Of a stretch of DNA of 64,000 nucleotides, positions 8,386 through 18,901 are shown one piece after another. This DNA comes from Roseomonas sp. AR75. GTDB lineage: Bacteria; Pseudomonadota; Alphaproteobacteria; Acetobacterales; Acetobacteraceae. Position numbers and translations under genes: made by a program. The notes below the pieces were generated by a model. The model was not told the origin of the DNA and ran no database searches. It saw only the letters and a program-made list of their open reading frames with translations. How positions within the stretch are numbered: the first letter of the stretch is position 1; the number at the start of each line of letters is the position of its first letter. The DNA lies in assembly GCF_005222815.1 (NCBI RefSeq), contig NZ_STGB01000002.1, positions 496,001-560,000 on the forward strand. Reading direction: 5' to 3'.

Positions 8386-9240
8386 ATGCTGGACGTCGCC
8401 GCCGTGATGGATTGGCGCTTCACCCCGGTGGAGCAGGCCTATACGCGGCGCGACGCCATGCTCTACGCGCTCGGCCTCGGCATCGGCGCGGAGCCCACCG
8501 ATCCACGGGCGCTGCGCTACGTCTATGAGGACGGGCTGATCGCCTTCCCCACCATGGCCGTGGTGCTCGGCAATCCCGGCGCCTGGACACGCGATCCCCG
8601 CACCGGCATCGACTGGGTGCGCACGCTGCATGGCGAGCAGGGCCTCGTGATCCATGCGCCGCTGCCGCCCGAAGGGCGCGTGGTCGGCACCAACCGCGTG
8701 ACCGGGATCATCGACAAGGGCCCCGGCAGGGGCGCGCTGTTGATGCAGGAACGCGAGTTGCGCGACGCCGAGACCGGCGCGCTGCTGGCGGTGCGCAGCA
8801 CCACCTCCTTCCTGCGTGGCGATGGCGGTTGCGGCGCGCCGGCGCGCGAACAGCCCAGGCCGCCCGCCATCCCCGACCGTGCGCCGGACATGGTGCAGGA
8901 GATCGCGACGCGGCCGGAGGCGGCGCTGATCTATCGCCTGTCCGGCGACTGGAACCCGGTGCATGCAGACCCCGCCGTGGCCGCGCGCGCGGGCTTCGAG
9001 CGGCCGATCCTGCATGGGCTCTGCACCTATGGTATCGCGGGGCGCGCCGTGGTGGCGACGATCTGCGGCGGCGATCCCGCGCGGCTGCGCGAACTGCATG
9101 TGCGCTTCAGCGCACCGGTCTATCCCGGCGAGACCATCCGCGTGGAGCTGTGGGAAGCCGGCGCGGAATGGCGCCTGCGCGCCCGCGTGCCGGCGCGCGA
9201 TGCCGTCGTGCTCAACAACGGCCGCGTGGTGGTGGCATGA
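8386..9240 (+). CDS. MaoC-type double hot-dog enoyl-CoA hydratase
   Basis: The 284-aa protein has two hot-dog halves. The C-terminal half carries the hydratase-2 motif YRLSGDWNPVHADP (Asp188, Asn190, His193) followed by GFERPILHGLCTYG, the (R)-specific enoyl-CoA hydratase signature. The N-terminal half resembles the non-catalytic MaoC_dehydrat_N domain. It hydrates a trans-2-enoyl-CoA, presumably the product of the dehydrogenase encoded at 11754. First gene of a seven-gene operon in which every later start but one overlaps or abuts the previous stop; operator 4 lies 36 bp upstream. Confidence 0.9.
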   Translation: MLDVAAVMDWRFTPVEQAYTRRDAMLYALGLGIGAEPTDPRALRYVYEDGLIAFPTMAVVLGNPGAWTRDPRTGIDWVRTLHGEQGLVIHAPLPPEGRVVGTNRVTGIIDKGPGRGALLMQERELRDAETGALLAVRSTTSFLRGDGGCGAPAREQPRPPAIPDRAPDMVQEIATRPEAALIYRLSGDWNPVHADPAVAARAGFERPILHGLCTYGIAGRAVVATICGGDPARLRELHVRFSAPVYPGETIRVELWEAGAEWRLRARVPARDAVVLNNGRVVVA

Positions 9241-9653
9241 CCGAAGCCTATCGCGGCGCGCTGCCCGTGCCGACGCCGGAGACAAAACCCTATTGGGATG
9301 CGGCGCGCGAAGGGCGGCTGCTGCTGCCCTGGTGCGAGGATTGCGGCCGCCCGCATTTCCATCCGCGCGCGATCTGCCCGCATTGCGGCAGCGGCCGGCT
9401 TGCCTGGCGGGAGGCCAGCGGGCGCGGGCGGCTGCACACCTATGTCATCAACCACAAGCCGGCCAGGGGCTTCGAGGACCGCGTGCCCTATGTGATCGCG
9501 GTGGTGGAGTTGGAGGAAGGCCCGCGCCTGCTGACCAACATCGACCTTGCGGACTCGACGCCGGAAGCGCTGCGCATCGACATGCCCGTGGTCGTCGGCT
9601 TCCGTGCCGTGACCCCGCAGGTCACCCTGCCCGTGTTCCGGCCAGCGCCATGA
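9237..9653 (+). CDS. DUF35 zinc-ribbon/OB-fold acyl-CoA-associated protein
   Basis: The 138-aa protein has an N-terminal helix (KPYWDAAREGRLLLPWC), a four-cysteine zinc ribbon (Cys33, Cys36, Cys47, Cys50), then an OB fold (GRGRLHTYVINHKPARGFEDRVPYVIAVVELEEG). DUF35 proteins act as obligate partners of thiolase-like or MaoC proteins, as ChsH2 does in steroid side-chain degradation. The ATG overlaps the hydratase stop as ATGA, and its own stop overlaps the next start the same way. Expected to form a complex with the thiolase-like protein that follows. Confidence 0.9.
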   Translation: MTEAYRGALPVPTPETKPYWDAAREGRLLLPWCEDCGRPHFHPRAICPHCGSGRLAWREASGRGRLHTYVINHKPARGFEDRVPYVIAVVELEEGPRLLTNIDLADSTPEALRIDMPVVVGFRAVTPQVTLPVFRPAP

Positions 9654-10819
9654 GTGGCAAGGTCGCCATCGTCGGCGCGGCGGAGACCGACAGGCTCGGC
9701 AAGCTGCCGCATCTCTCGCGGCTCGGGCTGCATGCGGAGGCCGCGCGCAATGCGCTGCGCGACGCGGGCATCGCGATGAAGGATGTCGACGGCATCTTCT
9801 CCTCCGTCGCCGATCCGAACGAGCTGTCGGAGTATTTCGGCATCGTGCCACGCTACGTGGACGGGCTTTCGGTCGGCGGCTGCTCCGCCATCATCCAGGT
9901 GCGGCATGCGGCGGCGGCGATCGCGGCGGGCTACTGCTCGGTCGCGCTGATCGTGCATGGCGAGAGCGGGCGGTCCTGGATCGACATGGAACGCGGCGGC
10001 ACCGCGGAGAGCCCCGCCGGCCAGTTCGAGGCCCCCTACGGTGCCGCCGGCGCCGCGACGCTGTTCGCGCTGCCGGTGCTGCGGCACTTCCACGAATTCG
10101 GCACGACCAAGCTGCAGATGGCGCATGTGCCGGCGGCGACGCGCGCATGGGCGCTGCTGAACCCGAAGGCGATGATGCATGACGCCGGGCCGATCACGCC
10201 GGAGGATGTGCTGGCATCCCGCGTCGTGTGTTGGCCCTTCAACCTGCTGGATTGCTGCCTGGTCGCCGATGGCGGCGGCGCGCTGGTGCTGGTGGCGGCG
10301 GAGCGCGCGCGGGATTTCCCGAAGCCGCCGGTCTGGGTGATCGGCACGGGCGAAGGCTCGGCGCATCGGCAGGTCGCGATGATGCGCGACTTCACGACAT
10401 CGGACAGCACCGTGGTCTCGGCGCGGCAGGCCTTCGCGGAAGCCGGCGTGACGGCCGCGGATTTCCGCCACCTGATGTTCTACGACGCCTTCTCCTTCAC
10501 CCCGATGATGTTCCTGGAAGACCTCGGCTTCTGCGGCAAGGGCGAGAGCGGGCCCTTCGTCGCGCAGACCACGCGCGATGCGGAGGGCCGCGTGGTCTAT
10601 CACACCGGTCCCGGCGGTCCGCTGCCGATGAACACCAATGGCGGCGGCCTATCCCACGTGCATACCGGGCGCTACGGCATGTTCGCGCTGATCGAGGCGG
10701 TGACGCAGTTGCGTGGCGAGGCCGGCGCGCGGCAGGTGCGCGATCTGAACCTCAGCCTGGTGCACGGACCAGGGCGGCATTTCGCCGCGGCGGGCACCGT
10801 CGTGCTCTCGAACCGATAG
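9650..10819 (+). CDS. Thiolase-fold lipid-transfer-type protein (Ltp2/SCPx-like)
   Basis: The 389-aa protein shows the thiolase fold of the non-biosynthetic SCP-x/Ltp group: an N-terminal VAIVGAAETDRLG strand, GGCSAIIQVRHAAAAIAAG around Cys78 where classical thiolases have the nucleophile region, and a C-terminal TNGGGLSHVHTGRYGMFALIEAVTQLRG plus HGPGRHFAAAGTVVL segment. Whether Cys78 aligns with the thiolase nucleophile is uncertain. With a DUF35 partner directly upstream it could be a retro-aldolase like Ltp2 rather than a thiolase. Translationally coupled (ATGA overlap). Confidence 0.85.
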   Translation: MSGKVAIVGAAETDRLGKLPHLSRLGLHAEAARNALRDAGIAMKDVDGIFSSVADPNELSEYFGIVPRYVDGLSVGGCSAIIQVRHAAAAIAAGYCSVALIVHGESGRSWIDMERGGTAESPAGQFEAPYGAAGAATLFALPVLRHFHEFGTTKLQMAHVPAATRAWALLNPKAMMHDAGPITPEDVLASRVVCWPFNLLDCCLVADGGGALVLVAAERARDFPKPPVWVIGTGEGSAHRQVAMMRDFTTSDSTVVSARQAFAEAGVTAADFRHLMFYDAFSFTPMMFLEDLGFCGKGESGPFVAQTTRDAEGRVVYHTGPGGPLPMNTNGGGLSHVHTGRYGMFALIEAVTQLRGEAGARQVRDLNLSLVHGPGRHFAAAGTVVLSNR

Positions 10820-10827
10820 GACACAGG

Positions 10828-11757
10828 ATGCGGCTGGACGGCAGGACGGCGATCATCACCGGCGGCGCCCGCGGCGTCGGTTTCGCCATCGCGCAGGCGC
10901 TGGCTGCCGAGGGCGCGCGGGTGGCGCTGATGGATCCCGGCGGCGCGAAGGATGGCGCGCCGGAAGCGGGCTCGCCGGCGGAGGAAGCCGCCGCGAACAT
11001 CCGCGACGCTGGTGGCGAGGCCATGGCCATCGATGCCTCCGTCGCCGACCACGAGGCCTGCGGCCGCGCCGTTGCGGCGTGCCTGGATCGCTGGGGCCGG
11101 CTCGATATCCTCGTCAACAATGCCGGCGTGCTGCGTCCGAAGATGATCTTCAACATGCCGGTGGAGGATTGGGACGCGGTCGTCGCCGTGCATCTCCGCG
11201 GTGCCTACAGCATGATCCACCACGCCGCGAAGGCGATGCGGGATGCGCGCAGCGGGCGCATCGTCAACATGGGCTCCGAGGCGTGGCGCGGCACGGTGGG
11301 CCAGGCGAATTACGGCGCGGCGAAGGGCGGCTTGTTCAGCCTGACGCGCGCCATGGCGCGCGAACTCGGCCGCTACGGCATCACCTGCAACACCGTGTGC
11401 CCCTCCGCCGCCACGCGGCTGACGCTGGACGAGGCAGTGAAGGAGGGCTTCCGCAAGCGCCTCGCGGCGGGGCTGATCACCCAGGCGCGCTTCGAGCAGG
11501 TGATGACCATGGGCGGGCCGGAGCACATCGCACCCTTCGTCGCCTGGCTGGTCTCCGATGCCGCAGCGCATGTGAACGGCCAGGCCTTCCGCGTGGAAGC
11601 GGGCATGGTCGGCATCTACAACGAGCCGGAGCTGAAGGCGGCCGTGACCAAGGCGGACCGCGCGCTGTTCAGCTTCGAGGAGCTGTCCACCCTCGTCTCC
11701 GGCACGTTGCTGCAGGGCTACGTGAACCCCGCGCCGCCCGAGGCCGCCAAGGCATGA
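10828..11757 (+). CDS. Short-chain dehydrogenase/reductase (classical SDR)
   Basis: The 309-aa protein has the NAD(P) motif TGGARGVG (11-18), NNAG (97-100), and the complete catalytic set Ser150, Tyr162 and Lys166 (NYGAAKGG). It is longer than the usual 250 aa because of an insertion near residues 38-55 and a C-terminal extension, as in the hydroxyacyl-CoA dehydrogenase domains of multifunctional type 2 enzymes. It would oxidise the hydroxyacyl-CoA made by the MaoC hydratase. The ATG at 10828 is preceded by ACAGG, 8 bp after the previous stop. Confidence 0.9.
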   Translation: MRLDGRTAIITGGARGVGFAIAQALAAEGARVALMDPGGAKDGAPEAGSPAEEAAANIRDAGGEAMAIDASVADHEACGRAVAACLDRWGRLDILVNNAGVLRPKMIFNMPVEDWDAVVAVHLRGAYSMIHHAAKAMRDARSGRIVNMGSEAWRGTVGQANYGAAKGGLFSLTRAMARELGRYGITCNTVCPSAATRLTLDEAVKEGFRKRLAAGLITQARFEQVMTMGGPEHIAPFVAWLVSDAAAHVNGQAFRVEAGMVGIYNEPELKAAVTKADRALFSFEELSTLVSGTLLQGYVNPAPPEAAKA

Positions 11758-12911
11758 TGGAAGGCCGCACGATCTACGAGGCGGAGCACGAGCAGTTCCG
11801 CCGCAGCGTGCGCCGCTTCTTCGCGGAAGAGCTGATGCCCCACATCGCGCAGTGGGAGGAGGAGGGCATCATCCCGCGCGAGCTCTGGCGCAAGGCCGGC
11901 GCGGCGGGGCTGCTCTGCCCAACGGTCAGCCCGGAATACGGCGGTGCGGGTGCGGATTTCCTCTATCTCTGCGTGGTGGATGAGGAGCTCGGCTACACCG
12001 GGCAGATGAGCTTCACCATCCAGACCCACACCGACATCGTCGCCGCCTATGTCGAGATGCTCGGCACGGAGGAGCAGAAGCGCCGCTTCCTGCCGGGCAT
12101 GGTGCGCGGCGAGATCATCGGCGCCATCGCGATGACCGAACCCGATGCCGGCAGCGACCTGAAGGCGATCCGCACCACCGCGCGGCGCGAGGGCGACCAC
12201 TACGTGATCAACGGCGCCAAGACCTACATCACCAACGGCATCAACGCGGACCTGGTGATCACGGTGGTGAAGACCGCGCCGGAGCTCGGCGCGAAGGGCG
12301 TCAGCCTGCTGCTGGTGGAGGCGGACCGGTCCGGCTTCTCGCGCGGCAAGCGGCTGAAGAAGATGGGCATGAAGGCCTCCGACACGGCGGAGCTGTTCTA
12401 CAGCGACGTCCGCGTGCCCGTGGCGAACCTGCTGGGCGAGGAAAATCGCGGCTTCGCGCAGGTGATGCACGAGATTCCGAAGGAGCGGCTCTCGATCGCG
12501 ACCATCGCCATGGCAGGCGCCCAGAAGGCCTTCGACATGACGGTGGATTTCGTGAAGCAGCGCATGGTGTTCGGCCAGCGCCTGGCGGATTTCCAGAACA
12601 CGCAGTTCAGGCTGGCGGAGCTGAAGACGCAGCTCGTGGCTGGCTGGGCGCTGCTGGACCAGTGCATCGTCCGCCACATGCAGGGCGTGCTGACCACGGA
12701 CGAGGCCGCCTGCGCCAAGCTGTTCACGACCGAGCTGCAATGCCGGATGGTGGATGAATGCCTGCAGCTGCATGGCGGCTGGGGCTACATGGCGGAAGCG
12801 CCGGTCGCGCGGATGTATGTGGATGCGCGCGTGCGCCGCATCGCCGGCGGCAGCAGCGAGGTGATGAAGATGCTGATTGCCCGCTCCATCTTCCCGCGCG
12901 AGACGCGATGA
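11754..12911 (+). CDS. Acyl-CoA dehydrogenase (IVD/LCAD-like subgroup)
   Basis: The 385-aa flavoprotein shows AMTEPDAGSDLKAI for FAD binding, FGQRLADFQNTQF, and the C-terminal HGGWGYMAEAPVARMYVDARVRRIAGGSSEV segment. The MCAD-type catalytic Glu in the C-terminal helix is absent (IAGGSSEV), but KERLSIATIAMAG has a Glu at the position used by isovaleryl- and long-chain acyl-CoA dehydrogenases. It begins at tandem ATG codons (11754 and 11757) overlapping the SDR stop. It would introduce the 2,3 double bond in the pathway acyl-CoA. Confidence 0.92.
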   Translation: MMEGRTIYEAEHEQFRRSVRRFFAEELMPHIAQWEEEGIIPRELWRKAGAAGLLCPTVSPEYGGAGADFLYLCVVDEELGYTGQMSFTIQTHTDIVAAYVEMLGTEEQKRRFLPGMVRGEIIGAIAMTEPDAGSDLKAIRTTARREGDHYVINGAKTYITNGINADLVITVVKTAPELGAKGVSLLLVEADRSGFSRGKRLKKMGMKASDTAELFYSDVRVPVANLLGEENRGFAQVMHEIPKERLSIATIAMAGAQKAFDMTVDFVKQRMVFGQRLADFQNTQFRLAELKTQLVAGWALLDQCIVRHMQGVLTTDEAACAKLFTTELQCRMVDECLQLHGGWGYMAEAPVARMYVDARVRRIAGGSSEVMKMLIARSIFPRETR

Positions 12912-14107
12912 CGGCGTCGCTCGACGGGCTGCGCCTGCTCGATCTCTCCACCGTCGTGGCGGGGCCCTTCGCCACGGAACTGCTGGGCCATCTCGGCATG
13001 GATGTCATCCGCATCCAGCCGCCGCCGGCCGAGCCGCCCTGGCCCGAAAAGCCGCCGGGCGCACCGGTGACGGAAGCGGAAGGCTTCACCTGGTCGCTGG
13101 CGCGCAACAAGCGCAGCATCTGCCTGGACCTGAAGAGTGCGGCAGGGCGCGCGGTGTTCCTCGACCTCGTGCGCCAGTCCGACATTGTCTACGAGAATTT
13201 CCGGCCCGGCGTGATGCAGCGCCTGCGGCTGGACCATGCGACGCTCGCCGCGGTCAATCCGCGCATCGTCAGCGTCGCCATCTCCGGCTTCGGCAGCAGC
13301 GGGCCCTGGGCCGAAGTCGGCGCGTACGACGTTGCTGTGCAGGCGCTCGGCGGGTCCATGAGCATCACCGGCACGGGCGAGCCCGGCTCCATCCCCTGCC
13401 GCTGGGGCGTGCCGGTCGGCGACATCGCGGGCTCGCTCTATGCCGCGATCGGGCTGATGGCGGCGCTGGAGGAACGCGCGGTCACGGGACGCGGCCAGGC
13501 GGTGGAGGTCGCGCTGCTGGATGCGCAGCTCGCGCTGAACACCTATCGCGTGCCGCAGGCTTTCGGTGCGGGCGCGACATTCGACACGCCCTCGCCGCGG
13601 CGCGGCGGCGCGGGCGCGGTGCCCTACGGCCCGTTCCGCTGCGGCGACGGCGCGTGGCTGGTGATCGCCGTCGCGTCCAACTTCTGGCCGGCTTTCCGCG
13701 CGGTGATGGCGCTGCCGGAGGATCCGCGCTTCGCGACGCTGGCGCTGCGCCAGGCGAACCAGGCCGCCCTGGATGCGCAGCTGGAGCACCTGTTCCTCGC
13801 GCGCAGCGCCGCAGCCTGGGAGGAGGCGCTGGTCGCGCGCGGCGTGCCGGCGGGGCGCGTGAACGACATCGCGGACGCCTTCGCGCAGCCACAGGCGGAA
13901 GCGCGCGGCATGCGCGTGGCGCTGGATGCGCCGGGCGGGCGGCAGGTGTTCGTCGCCGGCGATCCGATCCGCTTCGCCGGCGAAGCCCCCCTGCCCCAGC
14001 GCGCGCCGGTGCCGAAGGGTGCCGACACGGATGCGGTGCTGGGCGCGCTGCCCGGCTACGACGCCGCGCGCATCGCGGCGCTGCGCGAGGCGGGCGCGGT
14101 GGCATGA
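12908..14107 (+). CDS. CaiB/BaiF CoA-transferase with intact catalytic Asp
   Basis: The 399-aa class III CoA-transferase retains Asp172 in PVGDIAGSL, corresponding to the aspartate that forms the acyl anhydride and thioester in formyl-CoA transferase (Asp169). Other family features are LARNKRSICLDLKS, YENFRPGVMQRL and VSISGFG-like SVAISGFGSSGPW. It moves CoA between carboxylates. ATGA-coupled to the dehydrogenase upstream and to its paralogue downstream, suggesting a heteromeric enzyme. Confidence 0.9.
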   Translation: MTASLDGLRLLDLSTVVAGPFATELLGHLGMDVIRIQPPPAEPPWPEKPPGAPVTEAEGFTWSLARNKRSICLDLKSAAGRAVFLDLVRQSDIVYENFRPGVMQRLRLDHATLAAVNPRIVSVAISGFGSSGPWAEVGAYDVAVQALGGSMSITGTGEPGSIPCRWGVPVGDIAGSLYAAIGLMAALEERAVTGRGQAVEVALLDAQLALNTYRVPQAFGAGATFDTPSPRRGGAGAVPYGPFRCGDGAWLVIAVASNFWPAFRAVMALPEDPRFATLALRQANQAALDAQLEHLFLARSAAAWEEALVARGVPAGRVNDIADAFAQPQAEARGMRVALDAPGGRQVFVAGDPIRFAGEAPLPQRAPVPKGADTDAVLGALPGYDAARIAALREAGAVA

Positions 14108-15381
14108 ACGCGATCGCTGCGCTCGCCGGCCGCGCCGGGCCGCTCGCCGGGCATCTCGTGCTGGAGATGTGCGGCGACGAACCCTCCGGCACTTTCGGCA
14201 CGCAGATCCTCGCGGATCTCGGCGCGACGGTGCTGAAGATCGAGCGCCCGCCGCGGGGGGAGCCGGCGCCGACCGTGCTGGCGGAGGGCGATCCCGTGCC
14301 GCGCGACATCGCCTATGCCTTCGGGCTCAACCGCAACAAGCGCAGCCTCTGCCTGGACCTGAAGCAGCCGCGCGGGCGCGACGTGTTCGAAGCGCTGGTC
14401 CGCATCGCCAGCGTCGCCTACGACAACTACACGCCGGCCGCGGCGCAGCGCCTTGGCATCGACGCGACGGCGTTGCGCGCGATCAATCCGGCGCTGATCT
14501 GCTGTTCGGTGTCCGGCTTCGGGCAGACCGGCCCCTGGGCGGCACTGCCGGCCTATGACGCCACGATCCAGGCGCTCGGCGGCGGGATGAGCATCACCGG
14601 CACCGGCGACGCGGATGACCCGCCGGTGCGCTGGGGCAACCCGATCGGCGGCATCGGCGGCGCGCTCTATGCCGTGCTCGGTATCCTCGTCGCGCTGCGG
14701 CGGCGGCGCGCGGAAGGCCAAGGCGCGTCGCTCGACATCGCGCTGCTCGATGCGCAGCTTGCGATGCACGCCTATCGCGTGCCGCAGGTGCATGGCGGCG
14801 CGCGCTTCTCCGCCTCGCCGCATCGCGGCGGCAATGGCGCGATGCCCTACGGGCCGTTCCTGGCGCGCGATGGCCGCTGGTTCGTGCTGGGCATCACCGC
14901 GCAGTTCTGGACGAAGGCGTGCGAGGTGCTCGGCCATCCGGAATGGCGCGACGATCCGCGCTTCCGCACGCAGGAGGATCGCCAGGCCAACGAGTCCGCG
15001 CTGAACGCGGCGGTGGGCGCGGCGATGCAGGACGCCGATGCGGATGAATGGCAGCGCCGCTTCGTCGCCGCCGGCATCCCGGGCGCGAAGGTGCAGAGCA
15101 TCCCGGAGGCCTTCGCACATCCCCATGTCGCGCTGCGAGACATGTTGGTCGGCTTCGACCATCCGATCGGGTCGCGGCTGAAGGTGGCGGGCGATCCGGT
15201 CAAGCTGTCCGCGCATGGGGGCGCGGGATTCCGCGCGGCGCCGGGGCTGGGCGCGGATACGCGGGCGGTGCTGCGGGATCTGGTCGGGATCGATGAGACG
15301 GAATGCGCGGCGCTGCGGGAGGCGCGCGTGGCGTGGTGGCCGCGCGAGGGCGAGGTGCAGACGCGGCCGAGCGTGGTGTAG
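14104..15381 (+). CDS. CaiB/BaiF CoA-transferase paralogue lacking the catalytic Asp
   Basis: The 425-aa protein is clearly homologous to the preceding one over its whole length (shared NRNKRSLCLDLK, SGFGQTGPWA, GMSITGTGD, LLDAQLAMHAYRVPQ), but the segment PIGGIGGAL has Gly183 where the neighbour has Asp172. It is therefore probably not catalytic alone. BbsE/BbsF (succinyl-CoA:benzylsuccinate CoA-transferase) gives precedent for two adjacent class III subunits forming one enzyme. Last gene of the operon; a hairpin follows. Confidence 0.88.
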   Translation: MNAIAALAGRAGPLAGHLVLEMCGDEPSGTFGTQILADLGATVLKIERPPRGEPAPTVLAEGDPVPRDIAYAFGLNRNKRSLCLDLKQPRGRDVFEALVRIASVAYDNYTPAAAQRLGIDATALRAINPALICCSVSGFGQTGPWAALPAYDATIQALGGGMSITGTGDADDPPVRWGNPIGGIGGALYAVLGILVALRRRRAEGQGASLDIALLDAQLAMHAYRVPQVHGGARFSASPHRGGNGAMPYGPFLARDGRWFVLGITAQFWTKACEVLGHPEWRDDPRFRTQEDRQANESALNAAVGAAMQDADADEWQRRFVAAGIPGAKVQSIPEAFAHPHVALRDMLVGFDHPIGSRLKVAGDPVKLSAHGGAGFRAAPGLGADTRAVLRDLVGIDETECAALREARVAWWPREGEVQTRPSVV

Positions 15382-15411
15382 GCCGCCGCCGATACCAAGC
15401 GCCGCGCCCAA

Positions 15412-15437
15412 CCCTCTCCCCCAATGAAGGGAGAGGG
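15412..15437. terminator. Bidirectional terminator-like hairpin
   Basis: CCCTCTCCC (15412-15420) pairs perfectly with GGGAGAGGG (15429-15437) around an 8-nt loop. It lies in the 75-bp gap between two convergent genes (CoA-transferase and katG). No U-tract, so possibly a repeat-type or Rho-assisted end. Confidence 0.6.
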
Positions 15438-15456
15438 CCGAGGCGCAGGCCCGACC

Positions 15457-17706
<2,250 letters not shown>

Positions 17707-17856
17707 TTAACTCTCAACCGCGAAAACTTCAAACGACATCGCGATGACATAGTCCCGGCCAAACGGAAGCGCCAGATACACCGCCGCCGATGGCGGCGTC
17801 TGCCGCATCGGTGCCCGGTGTATCCATACCGCGGCGAAACTACCCGCATCTGACGG

Positions 17857-17903
17857 ATAGAGGGAAGAGCTATCCTGCCGTAGGTTTCATAGATACAGTC
17901 TAT
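17857..17903. promoter_or_regulatory. Putative OxyR binding region between katG and oxyR
   Basis: Within the 258-bp divergent intergenic region, 17889-17903 reads ATAG-ATACAGT-CTAT, a 15-bp match to the OxyR half-operator ATAGNTNNNANCTAT with one internal mismatch. A second ATAG...CTAT pair lies at 17857-17873 with a spacing two bases too long. This is the expected place for autoregulation of oxyR and peroxide induction of katG. The rest of the intergenic region shows no gene. Confidence 0.6.
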
Positions 17904-17925
17904 CGCCAATGGCAACCATCCTCCG

Positions 17926-18834
17926 ATGAACCTGCGAGACCTCCGCTACCTGCTCGCCGTCGCCGAGCACGGCCATTTCGGCCGCGCCGCCGAAGCCTGC
18001 GGGGTCAGCCAGCCGACCCTGTCGGTGCAGATCCGCAGGCTTGAGGACCAGCTTGGCGTTGCCCTCTTCGAGCGCAGCAGCAAGTCGGTCTCGCCCACGC
18101 CGGCCTGCGATCGCCTGCTGGGCCATGTCCGGGCCGCGGTGGCGGAGACGGACGCGATCCTCGCCGCGGCGCGCGACCTGCGCGATCCGCTGGCCGGTCG
18201 CTTCCGCCTGGGCATCATCCCGACCCTTGCCCCCTATCTGCTGCCGCTGGTCTTCGCGCCGCTGCACGAGGCACTGCCGGCGCTGGAGATCGAACCCTGG
18301 GAGGACCAGACCGGCGCGCTGCTCGAACGGCTGCGGGCGCATGAACTGGACGCGGCGTTGCTCGCCACCGAGGTCGAAGGCCCCGACCTTGCCAGCATGG
18401 TCCTGTTCTCCGAGCCGTTCCTGGCGGGCCTGCCGCCCGAGCATCCGCTCGCGACGCGGCCGGTCGTGGCGGAAGAGGATCTCGCCGGCGACATCCTGGT
18501 GCTGGCCGATGGCCACTGCCTGCGCGACCAGGCGCTGGCAGCCTGCGGACGCAGCGGCGCGCTGGGCGGCTCGCTGCGGGCGGCCAGCCTCTCGACGCTG
18601 CTCAACATGGTTGCGGCAGGCTACGGCACCACGCTCATCCCGGGGCTCGCCGCCGGTGTCGCCGAAGATTCAGGCATCGTGCTGCGCCCGCTCGCGGCCA
18701 GGGCGGGGCGACAGGTGCGCATCGCCTGGCGCAGCCGCTTCCCGCGCCGCGCCGCGGTGGAGGCGGTGGGCGCGGTGATCGCTTCGCGCCTGCGCGGCTT
18801 CTCGGAAGCGGCGGCCCGCGGAAGCTGGAGTTGA
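17926..18834 (+). CDS. oxyR: Hydrogen-peroxide-sensing LysR regulator OxyR
   Basis: The 302-aa LysR-type protein has an N-terminal winged helix (LRYLLAVAEHGHFGRAAEACGVSQPTLSVQIRRLE) and the redox loop DGHCLRDQALAAC, with Cys198 and Cys207 nine residues apart, as the Cys199/Cys208 disulfide pair of E. coli OxyR. Oxidation would activate transcription of the divergent katG. The divergent arrangement and the site upstream support the assignment. Confidence 0.95.
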   Translation: MNLRDLRYLLAVAEHGHFGRAAEACGVSQPTLSVQIRRLEDQLGVALFERSSKSVSPTPACDRLLGHVRAAVAETDAILAAARDLRDPLAGRFRLGIIPTLAPYLLPLVFAPLHEALPALEIEPWEDQTGALLERLRAHELDAALLATEVEGPDLASMVLFSEPFLAGLPPEHPLATRPVVAEEDLAGDILVLADGHCLRDQALAACGRSGALGGSLRAASLSTLLNMVAAGYGTTLIPGLAAGVAEDSGIVLRPLAARAGRQVRIAWRSRFPRRAAVEAVGAVIASRLRGFSEAAARGSWS

Positions 18835-18901
18835 GGCGTCGCCATAATCCCGGCGCGAAGCCCAGGCAGGGTCGAGGCAACGGTCCTGCCCCGAGGTCGC
18901 G

